A stretch of DNA of 46,632 nt from Planctomycetota bacterium (GCA_024278695.1 JAJRSR010000211.1:1-46632); one strand, 5' to 3'; shown: positions 23,233-34,242, counted from the stretch's first letter. Translations and numbers: made by a program. The notes: a model not told the origin generated them from the sequence alone.

Positions 23233-24402
23233 ATGACGATTACGGATGCCGGTACGGTTCCGTCGGAATCGGCACGGCGGTACATGCGTATGTCCATGAC
23301 GCCCGGTGCCGGACCGGTGCGCGTGCGTAAGCTCGTGGAACACTTTGGTTCGCTGCAACGTGTGCTCGATGCGTCTGTCTCTGATTTGCGAAAGGTGGGC
23401 GGCATCGGCGGGGTGACCGGCGAGGCCATCTTCAACGCGCGGTCGCAGCAAATCACGGACGAGATCGAGCGTGAGATCGAGCGGGCGACTGAGTGCGGCG
23501 TGCGCATTTTGTGCATTGAAGACGCCGGTTTTCCGAAACCGCTGATAAACACACCTGATCCGCCGCTCGTGCTGTACGTTCGCGGCACACTCCAACCCGC
23601 AGATGCGGTATCGGTGGCTATCGTTGGGACGCGGCGGTGTTCGCACTATGGGCGTGAGCAGGCCGAGCGATTTGGCGAGGTGCTCGGTGCGGCGGGGTTT
23701 ACGGTCGTGTCCGGGTTGGCTCGCGGTGTGGATTCCTGTGCGCACCGTGGCGCGATTAAGGGCGGCGGTCGGACGATCGCGGTGCTCGGCAACGGGTTGG
23801 CTATGGTCAGCCCGCAGGAACACGAGATGCTCGCGGAGGAAATCTCTCACTCCGGTGCCGTGCTGAGCGAGCTTCCCCTTGATATAGCGCCTGACGCGAA
23901 GAACTTTCCACCGCGCAATCGGATCGTGGCCGGTCTGTCGCTTGGCGTGCTGGTGATCGAAGCTGGCAAGCGGAGCGGGGCGCTCATCACGGCCCGACTG
24001 GCGACGGAATACAACCGTGAGGTGTTTGCAGTGCCGGGCAGGATCGACCGTCCGGAGCTGACGGCCGGCAGTAACGGTCTCATTCGGGATAGCTCCGCGA
24101 AACTCGTGACGAGTCTCGAAGACGTGCTCGATGACCTGTCTGCCGTGGGCGACATCATGCGGCGCGGCTTGGCCGAGGATGCGGGCGAGGCTGGGGACAC
24201 GGCCGAACTCCAAACGGGGCTTGCCGGTAACGAACGCACCATCGTGGAGGCCGTCCGTATGGGCTGCCACGATATCGAATCCATCTGCCAAGAGGCGAAT
24301 CTCGACGCCGGTAGTGTCGTGGCCGCCCTGACCAAGCTGCAGATTCAAGGTCACCTGCGCCGTCAACCGGGCGGCAAGTTTGAGCTGCGCAGCACGGGTT
24401 AG
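23233..24402 (+). CDS. dprA: DNA-processing protein DprA
   Basis: DprA protects incoming single-stranded DNA and loads RecA during natural transformation; it is also found in many bacteria not known to be competent. The ATG at 23233 has GAGGT 8 nt upstream and gives 389 residues. Domains in order are an N-terminal helix-hairpin region (GAGPVRVRKLVEHFG, DLRKVGGIGG), the Rossmann-type core (VAIVGTRRCSHYG, SGLARGVDSCAHRGA, GRTIAVLGNGLA, FPPRNRIVAGLS, EAGKRSGALITA, FAVPGRID), and a C-terminal winged-helix segment (ESICQEANLDAGSVVAALTKLQIQG). All parts are intact. No other competence genes are in the window. Confidence 0.97.
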   Translation: MTITDAGTVPSESARRYMRMSMTPGAGPVRVRKLVEHFGSLQRVLDASVSDLRKVGGIGGVTGEAIFNARSQQITDEIEREIERATECGVRILCIEDAGFPKPLINTPDPPLVLYVRGTLQPADAVSVAIVGTRRCSHYGREQAERFGEVLGAAGFTVVSGLARGVDSCAHRGAIKGGGRTIAVLGNGLAMVSPQEHEMLAEEISHSGAVLSELPLDIAPDAKNFPPRNRIVAGLSLGVLVIEAGKRSGALITARLATEYNREVFAVPGRIDRPELTAGSNGLIRDSSAKLVTSLEDVLDDLSAVGDIMRRGLAEDAGEAGDTAELQTGLAGNERTIVEAVRMGCHDIESICQEANLDAGSVVAALTKLQIQGHLRRQPGGKFELRSTG

Positions 24403-24443
24403 CGCGGATGCATGGGGACGCGCCGGTTCGTTCTCGTCGTGCA

Positions 24444-24472
24444 TTGACCCGGACGCGATTCCCCACAACAAT
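24444..24472 (+). promoter_or_regulatory. Promoter candidate for acetoacetyl-CoA synthetase
   Basis: TTGACC and AACAAT are 17 bp apart; the -35 box matches five of six positions and the -10 box four. The predicted start is about 40 nt before the ATG at 24518. Confidence 0.5.
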
Positions 24473-24517
24473 CGTGCGTCTTGCTGGTGACGTTCGCCAA
24501 ACTGCTGGAATAAAGTG

Positions 24518-26479
<1,962 letters not shown>

Positions 26480-26525
26480 CCAATCACAAACGCGTACATC
26501 TGTTCGGGTGACCCGCCTCGTTAGG

Positions 26526-26566
26526 TGTGGGGGATTCGAAGAGTCTGGCAATTCGCATCCCCCACA
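26526..26566. repeat. 13-bp inverted repeat after aacS
   Basis: TGTGGGGGATTCG and CGCATCCCCCACA pair with one mismatch across a 15-nt loop, about 46 nt after the aacS stop. No U-run follows on either strand. The right arm is part of repeat copy B. Confidence 0.7.
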
Positions 26567-26587
26567 GCTAACGCCACGAGCCACCCA
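26548..26587 (+). repeat. ~40-bp intergenic repeat, copy B
   Basis: Member of the six-copy family: ATTCGCATCCCCCACAGC, then TAACGCCACGAGCCACCC. It lies between aacS and the converging DinB-like gene. In this copy the left half is doubled in inverted form to give the hairpin listed separately. Confidence 0.72.
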
Positions 26588-26629
26588 GCTTACATCAGGC
26601 AATCGTGCTGGGTACCACAAGCGTTTCTT

Positions 26630-27130
26630 TTACATTCCAAGGACGCCGCCTTTTCCAAGTGCCGTTCGGCAAACGGTGATATGTCCGACATGCCAGAACG
26701 GGTGGGTGCCCATCATCGTCCAGATTGCGCCGAGGGTTGGGAAGAAGTTCTTGTCCCAGCCTTCCGGGGACGGGTCGTCCCATGTGGCGTCGTCGAAGGC
26801 TTTGAGCTTTTCAATCATGTTTGCGCGAGAGTCACGAAACATCGCGTCGATCTGAGACCGGGCGGGGTACGCCGCCGCATCGGCTGTGCTCTTGGAGCCG
26901 GCTGTGAAGAGTCCGATCGTGGCTTCGTCAGTCGTTGGTGTCGTGCCGCAAATGGCCGACACCATGCTATCTTCTGAGACTGCAATGTGCCCCACGAGCC
27001 AGCCGACGTGGTTGGTGCCGGGAAGGGGGATTTTGAAGTACTCTTCATCCGAGAGGTCGGCCGTCATTTTTCCGATTAACATTTCCGAGACGGCTAATTG
27101 CCCGAGAAGGACATCTTTTGCACTTGCCAT
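26630..27130 (-). CDS. DinB-family four-helix-bundle protein
   Basis: This 166-residue cytoplasmic protein has the form of the DinB/YfiT superfamily. The three metal-binding histidines fit HVGWLVGH in helix 2 and THPFWHVGHI near the end. Members bind a divalent metal and include thiol transferases that use bacillithiol or mycothiol as well as proteins of unknown function. The ATG at 27130 has GGAG 10 nt upstream. It converges on aacS. Nothing in the neighbourhood points to a particular thiol or substrate, so only the superfamily is claimed. Confidence 0.88.
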   Translation of the reverse strand: MASAKDVLLGQLAVSEMLIGKMTADLSDEEYFKIPLPGTNHVGWLVGHIAVSEDSMVSAICGTTPTTDEATIGLFTAGSKSTADAAAYPARSQIDAMFRDSRANMIEKLKAFDDATWDDPSPEGWDKNFFPTLGAIWTMMGTHPFWHVGHITVCRTALGKGGVLGM

Positions 27131-27392
27131 AGCGTGTAGACTCCGAATCCCGCAAGGGAAAACTGACTGCGGCCGCGAAGAACCCGTGCCTCCCCGCTCG
27201 CAGACGGTGAATGGTTTGAATTATTGTCGAAGCCAAGTCGAAGGCAAGGGCCATACTTGGAAGATCGATAGCATCATGCGAGAATCGACAAGTGCGAGAA
27301 GTTTGGGTACATGATTGTCGGCACGGGTATTGTCTTAGTACTAACCGTGCACCCGGATGTTTGTTTTCGCTGAGTTGCGAGCACGGTGAGTC

Positions 27393-29741
27393 ATGGAGTC
27401 AGTTGGTTTGCCCGAATACGAACGAAATCCTTCGGTTGCTCGAACCCTGCCCTTGGCCCACGCGGCGATGGTCGTGGTGGCTGCCTTGGCGATGGGGGCT
27501 CCGACGATTCGCGGGGGGTTTGTGGGTGCGGACGATCACCGGCTTGTGCTGAACCATGTGCTTGTGTCGCAGCCTTCGTTTGCGCACACGGTGGAGCTGT
27601 TCACCATTCCCCACCGTGATCTGTACCAACCGTTACCGCTAGCCAGCTTCGCATTTGAGTTTGCCGTGGTTCGGCTGCTCGGAATGGACGCCCGCGGCGC
27701 AGCGGGTGTGGCCTGGCTGTTTCATTTGGACAACGTGCTTCTGCATGCGATCAATGCGCTGCTTGTTTGGTTGGTGATCGTTCGGCTGCAAGGTTTGATT
27801 CGCGTGGGCGCAACGACCGGAAACGAGAGATGTGAGGCACTTCCCGAGAGCTCTGGCCATCGTACCGATGCGTTTCTGGCGATGGTCGCGGCGCTGCTCT
27901 TTGCGGTTCATCCGGTTCAAACGGAGGTCGTCGCTTGGGTGAACGGGCGTATGATGCTGCTCTCCACACTGTTCGCGCTGCTGACGGTTCTGAGTTTTGT
28001 CGTGATCGTGTCGCCTGGTTCGTCGGATGGTGGCAAGCGGAGCCGAATCAATCTTGCGATTTTGTGTGCCGTTGTGTTCGCCGTCTTGTGTGGGCTGAGT
28101 AAGGTTCGCGTGGGGCTGCCGGTACTGGTGTTGCTTCCGATTGTTGTCGCGCGGCGTTTTCGCGACTGGCGCGTGATGCTGCCGTGGATCGGGGTCGTGG
28201 TTGTGACCGGTGGTTTTGCGCTGATCAACATTCGTACCACGGTTGATGCGAACATGTTTGCCGGCGGTACGGAGATGCTTCACGGTCCGCGATTGGTGCG
28301 TGTGCTGTTGGCGCTGGCCAGCTATTTTCAGCACATTCTCTGGCCTGCGGGTTTGGCTAGTTATTATCCGGCACCGCCGGTCGTGGCTTGGACTGACGGT
28401 GCGACGTTTCGGGCGATGGCGATTGTCGCGCCGGTGTTTGCGTTCTGGGCCTGGCGCATGACGCGGTCCGGCGTCGCGCGGCTTGGGTTTGTGTGGTTTA
28501 TGGCGACGCTGGCATCGACGTTGCCGTTTCTACCGGCGCGAAACGTGCTGTCGGCCGACCGATACCTATACCTGCCGATCATCGGGTTGTTTTGGATGCT
28601 GGCGGTTGAGCTCGTCGGATTGTCCCGGCGGATTAAACTGCGGGGCGGAGGCCTTCGTTTGGTTCGCCTTGGCGGTGTGGCGATGTTGGCGATTAAGGTT
28701 GCGGTGAGTTGGCACGTCGGCTCATTCTACGCGACGGCCGCCGCAAAAACTCTGCGCGTGGCCGAAGTCTCACCTCGCACGCCCAGACTCTGGACCCGCG
28801 CCGGATGGGCACAGTACGAACTAGGCGATTACGACTTGGCGGCTGCCTACGCGCAGCGCGATCTTGTGTTTGAGGATATTGTAGCAAAGAGTAGTGCGAT
28901 GGAACTTCTTGGCGCGTGCGCATTGGCATTGGGAAACGAGGAGGGGGGTTATTCGAAACTGCGGCGTGCGTTTGAGATTGACCCTGAAAATGCCAAGGCC
29001 ATCTACCGGCTTGGGGTTGCGTACGCCAAGGCGGGGGAGGCAGACCTGGCGCTGGCGTCGCTTGAGACGGCGGTGAATGCTGCGCCGCGCTACAACCCTG
29101 CGCTGGTCCGGCTGGCCGATATCTATCGTGATGCGGGGCGTTTTCAGGAAGCCCGATCGCTATACGGACGGGCTCTCGATACGAACGCGTTTGACGTTGC
29201 GGCGATTCGCGGAATGGTGGCACTCGACGTTCGTGAGACGTTGGGCACGTTTGATTCCCTTGTGGAACGTGGCAAGACGGCCGAGGCGGCAGATTTGTGG
29301 AAACCACTGGTGCGACAGTGGCCTGAGTCTGCCGAGGTTCAAGTTTGGGCTTCGTGGGCGAACGCGCTGGCCGGGCGGGCAAACGGTGCGTGGCGTGGCA
29401 CGGTGCCAGCACAATTTGTGCCGCTGTCCGTGGCCACGCGGGCGCTGGTCGCGTTACAGAGACGAGACTACCGCACGGCCACGGCTCAGGTGGAACAGCT
29501 TTCTGAAGTCGAAGCCGCGAACCGTTACGCTCAGCGCCGGTTGCTCGGGGCGCTGCAGCAGCACGATCAGGCTCATCCGGGTGATGCGTGGACAATGTGC
29601 CTGGCCGCCCGGCTTTTGCTCGCGGATGGTCAGCAAACGGCCGGACAGGCGTTTACAGGCATCTGCGAGCAGCAGTGTCAGACGGAAGGCTGCGCCGAAT
29701 GGGTCAAACGTCTCCGAGAACGATACGGGCAAAACGATTGA
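27393..29741 (+). CDS. TMTC-like membrane glycosyltransferase (GT-C fold) with TPR repeats
   Basis: This 782-residue protein has about ten membrane segments followed by tetratricopeptide repeats. Early in the sequence GADDHRLVLNHVL gives the acidic pair on the first outside loop expected of GT-C enzymes. HPVQTEVVAWVNGRMMLLSTLF is the segment typical of the TMTC family of protein O-mannosyltransferases. RNVLSADRYLYLPIIG is also typical. TPRs start near residue 460 (RLWTRAGWAQYELGDYDLAAAYA) and continue to about 620, with less regular helical repeats to the end. The TPRs should sit outside the cytoplasmic membrane and may choose protein substrates. Transfer of a lipid-linked sugar to protein is the likely activity, by family. 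The start could also be a later ATG. Confidence 0.88.
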   Translation: MESVGLPEYERNPSVARTLPLAHAAMVVVAALAMGAPTIRGGFVGADDHRLVLNHVLVSQPSFAHTVELFTIPHRDLYQPLPLASFAFEFAVVRLLGMDARGAAGVAWLFHLDNVLLHAINALLVWLVIVRLQGLIRVGATTGNERCEALPESSGHRTDAFLAMVAALLFAVHPVQTEVVAWVNGRMMLLSTLFALLTVLSFVVIVSPGSSDGGKRSRINLAILCAVVFAVLCGLSKVRVGLPVLVLLPIVVARRFRDWRVMLPWIGVVVVTGGFALINIRTTVDANMFAGGTEMLHGPRLVRVLLALASYFQHILWPAGLASYYPAPPVVAWTDGATFRAMAIVAPVFAFWAWRMTRSGVARLGFVWFMATLASTLPFLPARNVLSADRYLYLPIIGLFWMLAVELVGLSRRIKLRGGGLRLVRLGGVAMLAIKVAVSWHVGSFYATAAAKTLRVAEVSPRTPRLWTRAGWAQYELGDYDLAAAYAQRDLVFEDIVAKSSAMELLGACALALGNEEGGYSKLRRAFEIDPENAKAIYRLGVAYAKAGEADLALASLETAVNAAPRYNPALVRLADIYRDAGRFQEARSLYGRALDTNAFDVAAIRGMVALDVRETLGTFDSLVERGKTAEAADLWKPLVRQWPESAEVQVWASWANALAGRANGAWRGTVPAQFVPLSVATRALVALQRRDYRTATAQVEQLSEVEAANRYAQRRLLGALQQHDQAHPGDAWTMCLAARLLLADGQQTAGQAFTGICEQQCQTEGCAEWVKRLRERYGQND

Positions 29742-29796
29742 CGCCGTTGGTTCACCCATCACGCGGTACGGAATGATGGGGCGTAATGAAATGGTC

Positions 29797-29831
29797 GAGC
29801 CGCAACGGAAGTGGTTACTCCGTCGCGGCTC
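29797..29831. terminator. Hairpin between converging genes, possible bidirectional terminator
   Basis: GAGCCGC, a mismatch and ACGGA pair with TCCGT, a mismatch and GCGGCTC around a 9-nt loop. It lies 56 nt after the TMTC-like gene and 57 nt after the sigma-factor gene on the other strand. No strong U-run follows on either side, so termination is likely but not typical. Confidence 0.45.
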
Positions 29832-29887
29832 AACCTGTTGTGTGACTGCTCAAGTGGTCAGGGACAAGCGATTCCCTACGTGGAGGC

Positions 29888-30883
29888 TTAAGCGGCCAAG
29901 TATCGTTCTTCCAGTGTCAAACGCATTTTCTTGAGTGCGTTGTTCTGGATCTGTCGGACACGTTCTTTGGTGACACCGATGATCTGCCCAACCTGCTCCA
30001 GCGTTTTGGCCTTTGCGTCGGTCGGCTCCACATGGATGCCCAGTGCGAAGCGTTCACGGATGACTGTCGTTTCTACGTTGCTCAATCCCGCGAGGTTGTT
30101 CACGAAGATGTCTTTGAGCTCATCCACGCAATCGTTTTCAATGCTGACGCGGCGACTGTCTACGAAGTCGCTGCGTTCCATAGCCGGATCAAACTCTGTC
30201 GGGAAGGTGCCGCGGTAACGACCCGCGCGCATGGCCACCCGTGAGAAGCTCTTGAGAATGGCACGGCAGGAATATGTGCTGAACTTATACCCGCGCGAGC
30301 TATCGAATTTCTCGACGCTACGAAGCAATGCCATGTTGCCTTCACTGACCATCTCATTGAAATCGATATGGGTCAGCTTCGTGCGTTTGGCCATCGCCAA
30401 GACGAGCGGCATATTGAGACGCACGACGACAGCCCGAGCTGCGAGCGCCCGATGGCCCCACGCCAGCAGGTTACGCATGGCGGTGGCTGAAAGACGCTTA
30501 TCCGCGAACTGGTGCAGGATCGTGGCGATCTTGAGCCGTGCGAAATTGTACCGCATGAACAGGTGCTGCTCTTGTGCGTGTGTGAGCGTCGGGACGCGCT
30601 CGCCGGAGGTGACAGCGTCGCTGATCTCGTCCGGGTGTGTCTCAAAACGCGTGGCGGTCTTCGAAATCAGTTTGGCCGTCGCGACGAACAGGTCGCGCTC
30701 AATCGAAGGCGTATCGAAGTCCGGATGGTCTACGAAGTAATACGTCTCCGAGAGCAAACGTTCGAGCAGGACTGCGTCTTCTACAGACAGCGTCTCGCGG
30801 GTGCTATCGGTTGGCGGCTTGGCCATCGGGATCCAGCCCGATCCGATTTTGACCTTGACGGCAGTACTCATGTCTAGGGCCAT
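29888..30883 (-). CDS. Sigma-70 family RNA polymerase sigma factor
   Basis: The ATG at 30883 has AGGAG 8 nt upstream and gives 331 residues; the ORF-track GTG lies 9 nt earlier. Region 2 is clear: RLNMPLVLAMAKRTKLTHID, then MVSEGNMALLRSVEKFD and YKFSTYSCRAI. Region 4 is also clear: ETTVIRERFALG, then TLEQVGQIIGVTKERVRQIQ with the helix-turn-helix. Between them region 3 is short and not obvious. The first 130 residues (with ERLLSETYYFVDHP) do not match the usual region 1.1/1.2. It is therefore neither an ECF factor (region 4 is RpoD-like) nor a standard RpoD. It probably directs a subset of promoters. A nested hairpin lies just upstream of the gene. Confidence 0.93.
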   Translation of the reverse strand: MALDMSTAVKVKIGSGWIPMAKPPTDSTRETLSVEDAVLLERLLSETYYFVDHPDFDTPSIERDLFVATAKLISKTATRFETHPDEISDAVTSGERVPTLTHAQEQHLFMRYNFARLKIATILHQFADKRLSATAMRNLLAWGHRALAARAVVVRLNMPLVLAMAKRTKLTHIDFNEMVSEGNMALLRSVEKFDSSRGYKFSTYSCRAILKSFSRVAMRAGRYRGTFPTEFDPAMERSDFVDSRRVSIENDCVDELKDIFVNNLAGLSNVETTVIRERFALGIHVEPTDAKAKTLEQVGQIIGVTKERVRQIQNNALKKMRLTLEERYLAA

Positions 30884-30913
30884 CTCACTCACTCCTTTCG
30901 CTCAATCCACCCC

Positions 30914-30969
30914 CTCAATGGTGCGGAGGCCCGAAAACTTCAGGGCCGAGAAAAAGCCGCTTCATTGAG
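30914..30969 (-). promoter_or_regulatory. Nested three-tier hairpin in the sigma-factor leader
   Basis: Three inverted repeats are nested in one 56-bp element: CTCAATG with CATTGAG (7 bp, outer), GCGG with CCGC (4 bp), and GGCCC with GGGCC (5 bp, inner). The outer arm ends about 30 nt before the sigma-factor start. It could be an mRNA leader structure or a protein-binding site. Confidence 0.6.
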
Positions 30970-31259
30970 TAGTACGAAGCTCAAAGTGGTTTGGATGTCC
31001 CAACTTGTCGAGACGGCGTGATGATGCAGACGCACCATGCACACAAACCAAAAGAAAACTACGTACTCATTTCTGAGCTAGGGAGAATGGCGAAAGGTGG
31101 GGGACCGACTTGCCGTTTATTCCAATGTCTACCGGAGTATACCACACCTTTTGGCCCAAGACAAGCGAAATCGAAGAAAACAATGACTCCCGTGCGGATA
31201 CGCCCATAAGTGGAGGCTGGCGGATTGGACGTTATCTTTCTTACAGGGCTAGGGTTACG
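30970..31259. other. Remainder of the sigma-factor upstream spacer
   Basis: No gene was found in this part. It must contain the sigma-factor promoter if the gene is transcribed alone, but no convincing -35/-10 pair was seen on the minus strand, which would be expected if another sigma factor drives it. Confidence 0.5.
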
Positions 31260-32546
31260 TTATTCGTGGCGGAGCGCTTCGATGGGGTCGAGTTGGGCGG
31301 CTGCCAGCGCCGGATACATCCCGAAGAAAATGCCCACGAGCACCGATAGACCGAAACTAACGCCCACGGACCAGACGGAAACGACCGTTTGCCACTCGGC
31401 CAGGTGCGAGACAAGATGCGCCCCGATGATACCGGCAATCGCCCCGATGATCCCGCCCGTGGTCGAGAGCACGACGGTTTCGACGAGAAATTGCACGGTG
31501 ATGTGGCGTTGCCGCGCACCCAGCGCACGTCGAATGCCGATCTCCCGGGTACGTTCCGTCACGGTGGCGAGCATGATGTTCATGATACCGATGCCGCCGA
31601 CGAGAAGCGAAATCCCCGCGATGAAGCCGAGCGTGAGTTTGCGGTTGCGTTCCTTTTTCTCGGCCAGCTTGAGCTGCGCCAGTGGCACACGCACGTCGTA
31701 ATCGAGCGTCTTGTGGTTGTGCTCCAAGACGCGTTTGACCATCTCGGATACGGGCAGCACGTGTTCAAGCTCATCGACCGTAACGTAAAGTCCGGAGTAT
31801 TGGACCTTGGTCATCTCCCGTGAGCCGGACGTTCTTCGGACCGTGGTTTCTCCGAAACGTGTGGTGGCCGTCGGAAACGGTACGAGGATTTCTCGATTGA
31901 GGTTGCGCTCTTCGACGCCACGCGCGGGTGCGCCTGCGGTCTGCACTGGTTCGAGCACGCCGATGACGGTGAACGGCACGCCGCCGTTCTGCTTGGCCGC
32001 GACGATGGTTTGTCCGAGCGGGTCGGTAAACGGAAAAAGCTCCTGTCGGACCTCATCGCCGATGACGCAGACGTTGAGTTTCTCGGCGGCATCCATCGCG
32101 GAAAGAGACCGGCCGCTGCTGACGCTCACGTTGACAACTTCGAAAAACTCGGGCGTCGTACCCACGACCTTCATCACGGCCTTGTGTTCACCATGTCTTG
32201 CCTGGAACGCCACGGCCTTCATCGGCACGACATGCTCAATATGGGGGACCGTGTTTTTGATACTGCCGACATCTTCATCGTGGATGCCGTAGGCGATGAG
32301 GTTGGTGTTGCGCGAGGATGACTGCCCCGTTTGCTGCGGCTTCACCGAGTTGATGATGATGTTTTTGGTGCCGAGAAGCTGGATCAGTCGCATTTCGTCG
32401 GCCGAAGCGCCCTCACTGATCGAGAGCATGCAAATAACCGCGGCCACGCCGAAGATAATGCCGAGCGATGTCAGCAACGACCGCAGTTTGTGCAGCCGCA
32501 GGTTGTTCAGCCCGAGCTTGACGGTTTCAATGCCGAAGGTTTTCAC
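31260..32546 (-). CDS. MacB/FtsX-type ABC transporter permease
   Basis: This 428-residue protein has the layout of MacB-type permeases. One N-terminal membrane helix (RSLLTSLGIIFGVAAVICML, residues about 22-41) is followed by a large periplasmic MacB_PCD domain (to about residue 300). Three C-terminal helices form the FtsX domain (LGFIAGISLLVGGIGIMNIM, GGIIGAIAGIIGAHLV, VGVSFGLSVLVGIFFGMYPA), ending in the usual AAQLDPIEALRHE. Family members act as mechanotransmission ABC systems for lipoprotein, peptide or drug export. The partner ATPase and fusion protein, usually adjacent, are absent; the gene lies between a sigma factor and an aldehyde dehydrogenase. Confidence 0.94.
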   Translation of the reverse strand: MKTFGIETVKLGLNNLRLHKLRSLLTSLGIIFGVAAVICMLSISEGASADEMRLIQLLGTKNIIINSVKPQQTGQSSSRNTNLIAYGIHDEDVGSIKNTVPHIEHVVPMKAVAFQARHGEHKAVMKVVGTTPEFFEVVNVSVSSGRSLSAMDAAEKLNVCVIGDEVRQELFPFTDPLGQTIVAAKQNGGVPFTVIGVLEPVQTAGAPARGVEERNLNREILVPFPTATTRFGETTVRRTSGSREMTKVQYSGLYVTVDELEHVLPVSEMVKRVLEHNHKTLDYDVRVPLAQLKLAEKKERNRKLTLGFIAGISLLVGGIGIMNIMLATVTERTREIGIRRALGARQRHITVQFLVETVVLSTTGGIIGAIAGIIGAHLVSHLAEWQTVVSVWSVGVSFGLSVLVGIFFGMYPALAAAQLDPIEALRHE

Positions 32547-32602
32547 GACGCTGCCTTAGTACTTCTTCACACTCGCAGGTCGTAACAAACCATCGCCCGC
32601 GA

Positions 32603-34126
32603 TCAATCGCCGAACTTGATGCCCTGTGCCAGCGGGAGCTCGGTTGAGTAGTTGATCGTGTTCGTCTGCCGCCGCATGTAGGCTTTCCATGCGTCGGACC
32701 CCGACTCACGACCGCCACCGGTCTCCTTCTCGCCGCCGAACGCGCCGCCGATCTCGGCACCACTGGTACCGATGTTCACATTGGCGATTCCGCAATCACT
32801 ACCCGCAGCCGTCAGGAACTTCTCAGCTTCTAGTAGGTTCTTGGTGAACACTGCCGAGCTAAGACCCTGCGGCACGCCGTTGTGCAGCTCGATCGCCTCG
32901 TCCAGTGTAGCATAGGGGATGAGATAAAGGATCGGCGCTAATGTCTCATCTTGTACGATCTGGTACTCGTTCTTGGCGTTGGCGATGCACGGTGTGACGT
33001 AGCAGCCGCCGGGGTAGGCGTCGCCGCTGAGCCGCTCGCCGCCGTAGAGTACCTCCCCGCCGGCTTCCTTCAGCTTGGCGATGGCGTTCATCATGTCATC
33101 GACAGCGCCCTGGTTAATCAGTGGACCCATGAGCGTGCTTGGCTCCAGCGGGTTGCCGATGGGCACCTGCTTGTAGGCGGCAAGCAGCTTGTCGGTCAGC
33201 TCGCCACGGATGGATTCATGGATAATGACGCGCCGCGTGGACGTGCACCGCTGCCCGGCCGTACCCACCGCGCCAAACACGATCGCGCGGACGGCCATGT
33301 CAATATCAGCCTCCGGCGTTACGATGATCGCGTTATTACCACCGAGTTCGAGAATGGCGCGGCCCAATCGCTTACCGACGACCTCACCCACGCGGTACCC
33401 CATGCGGCAGCTTCCCGTCGCAGAGATCAGCGGGATGCGCCGGTCGTTGATGAGCGCCTCACCGACGGAGCTACCCTTGCCAATGACCAGACTAAACAGC
33501 GCCGGGTCCGCGCCGACGTCCTTGCATACCTGCTCCGCGATCTTGGTACAGGCGATCGCGGTGAGCGGCGTGGATGACGACGGTTTCCAGATGGTGGCGT
33601 CGCCGCAGACGTTGGCCAGGGCTGAGTTCCACGCCCAAACCGCGACGGGGAAGTTAAACGCGCTGATGACACCGATGGAACCGAGCGGGTGCCACTGCTC
33701 ATACATCCGGTGACCCGGACGCTCGGAGTGCATGGTCAGGCCGTATAGCTGTCGCGAGAGCCCAACGGCGAAGTCGCAGATGTCGATCATCTCCTGGACC
33801 TCACCCTCACCCTCTGGGCGGATCTTGCCCATCTCCATCGTGACCAGCGCGCCGAGCGCGGCCTTCTTCTCACGAAGGGCGTTGCCGAGCTGGCGGACGA
33901 GTTCTCCGCGATGAGGGGCCGGTGTGGTGCGCCACGTGCGGTAGGCCTCATGCGCCCGCGCCGCGATGCGGTCGTATTCCTCAACCGTGATCTGCGTCAC
34001 GTTGGCGATGGTTGCGCCGTCGATGGGGGAGGCTGATTCGAGTTTGTCACCCGAGCCGATCCACTCACCGCAGAAGCCGCCAAGGTTGTTAGATTCAATG
34101 CCGAGCGTTTTGAGTACGTCTGTCAT
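32603..34126 (-). CDS. ALDH7-family aldehyde dehydrogenase (alpha-aminoadipic semialdehyde dehydrogenase type)
   Basis: This 507-residue enzyme matches the antiquitin/ALDH7 family closely along its length. It has the nucleophile Cys294 in GQRCTSTRR, the general base Glu260 in LELGGNN, the NAD-binding ISAFNFPVAVWAWN, and the family-specific C-terminus SGAEIGGAFGGEK followed by GGGRESGSDAWK and LPLAQGIKF. ALDH7 members oxidise alpha-aminoadipic semialdehyde (in equilibrium with piperideine-6-carboxylate) in lysine breakdown, and some act on betaine aldehyde. The lysine role is by family, since no other lysine gene is near. The ATG at 34126 has AAGG upstream. It is divergent from argS across a repeat-rich spacer. 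Confidence 0.95.
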   Translation of the reverse strand: MTDVLKTLGIESNNLGGFCGEWIGSGDKLESASPIDGATIANVTQITVEEYDRIAARAHEAYRTWRTTPAPHRGELVRQLGNALREKKAALGALVTMEMGKIRPEGEGEVQEMIDICDFAVGLSRQLYGLTMHSERPGHRMYEQWHPLGSIGVISAFNFPVAVWAWNSALANVCGDATIWKPSSSTPLTAIACTKIAEQVCKDVGADPALFSLVIGKGSSVGEALINDRRIPLISATGSCRMGYRVGEVVGKRLGRAILELGGNNAIIVTPEADIDMAVRAIVFGAVGTAGQRCTSTRRVIIHESIRGELTDKLLAAYKQVPIGNPLEPSTLMGPLINQGAVDDMMNAIAKLKEAGGEVLYGGERLSGDAYPGGCYVTPCIANAKNEYQIVQDETLAPILYLIPYATLDEAIELHNGVPQGLSSAVFTKNLLEAEKFLTAAGSDCGIANVNIGTSGAEIGGAFGGEKETGGGRESGSDAWKAYMRRQTNTINYSTELPLAQGIKFGD

Positions 34127-34242
34127 GACCAGGGCCTTCTATTTCTCTATCGTTCTCTATTGATTCGTCAGTTCGATTCGATTGGTTTCGTTAGTACGGT
34201 CGTCGATTCGCCGGATCCCGAGCGATTCTCCAGTTCTCGTAG

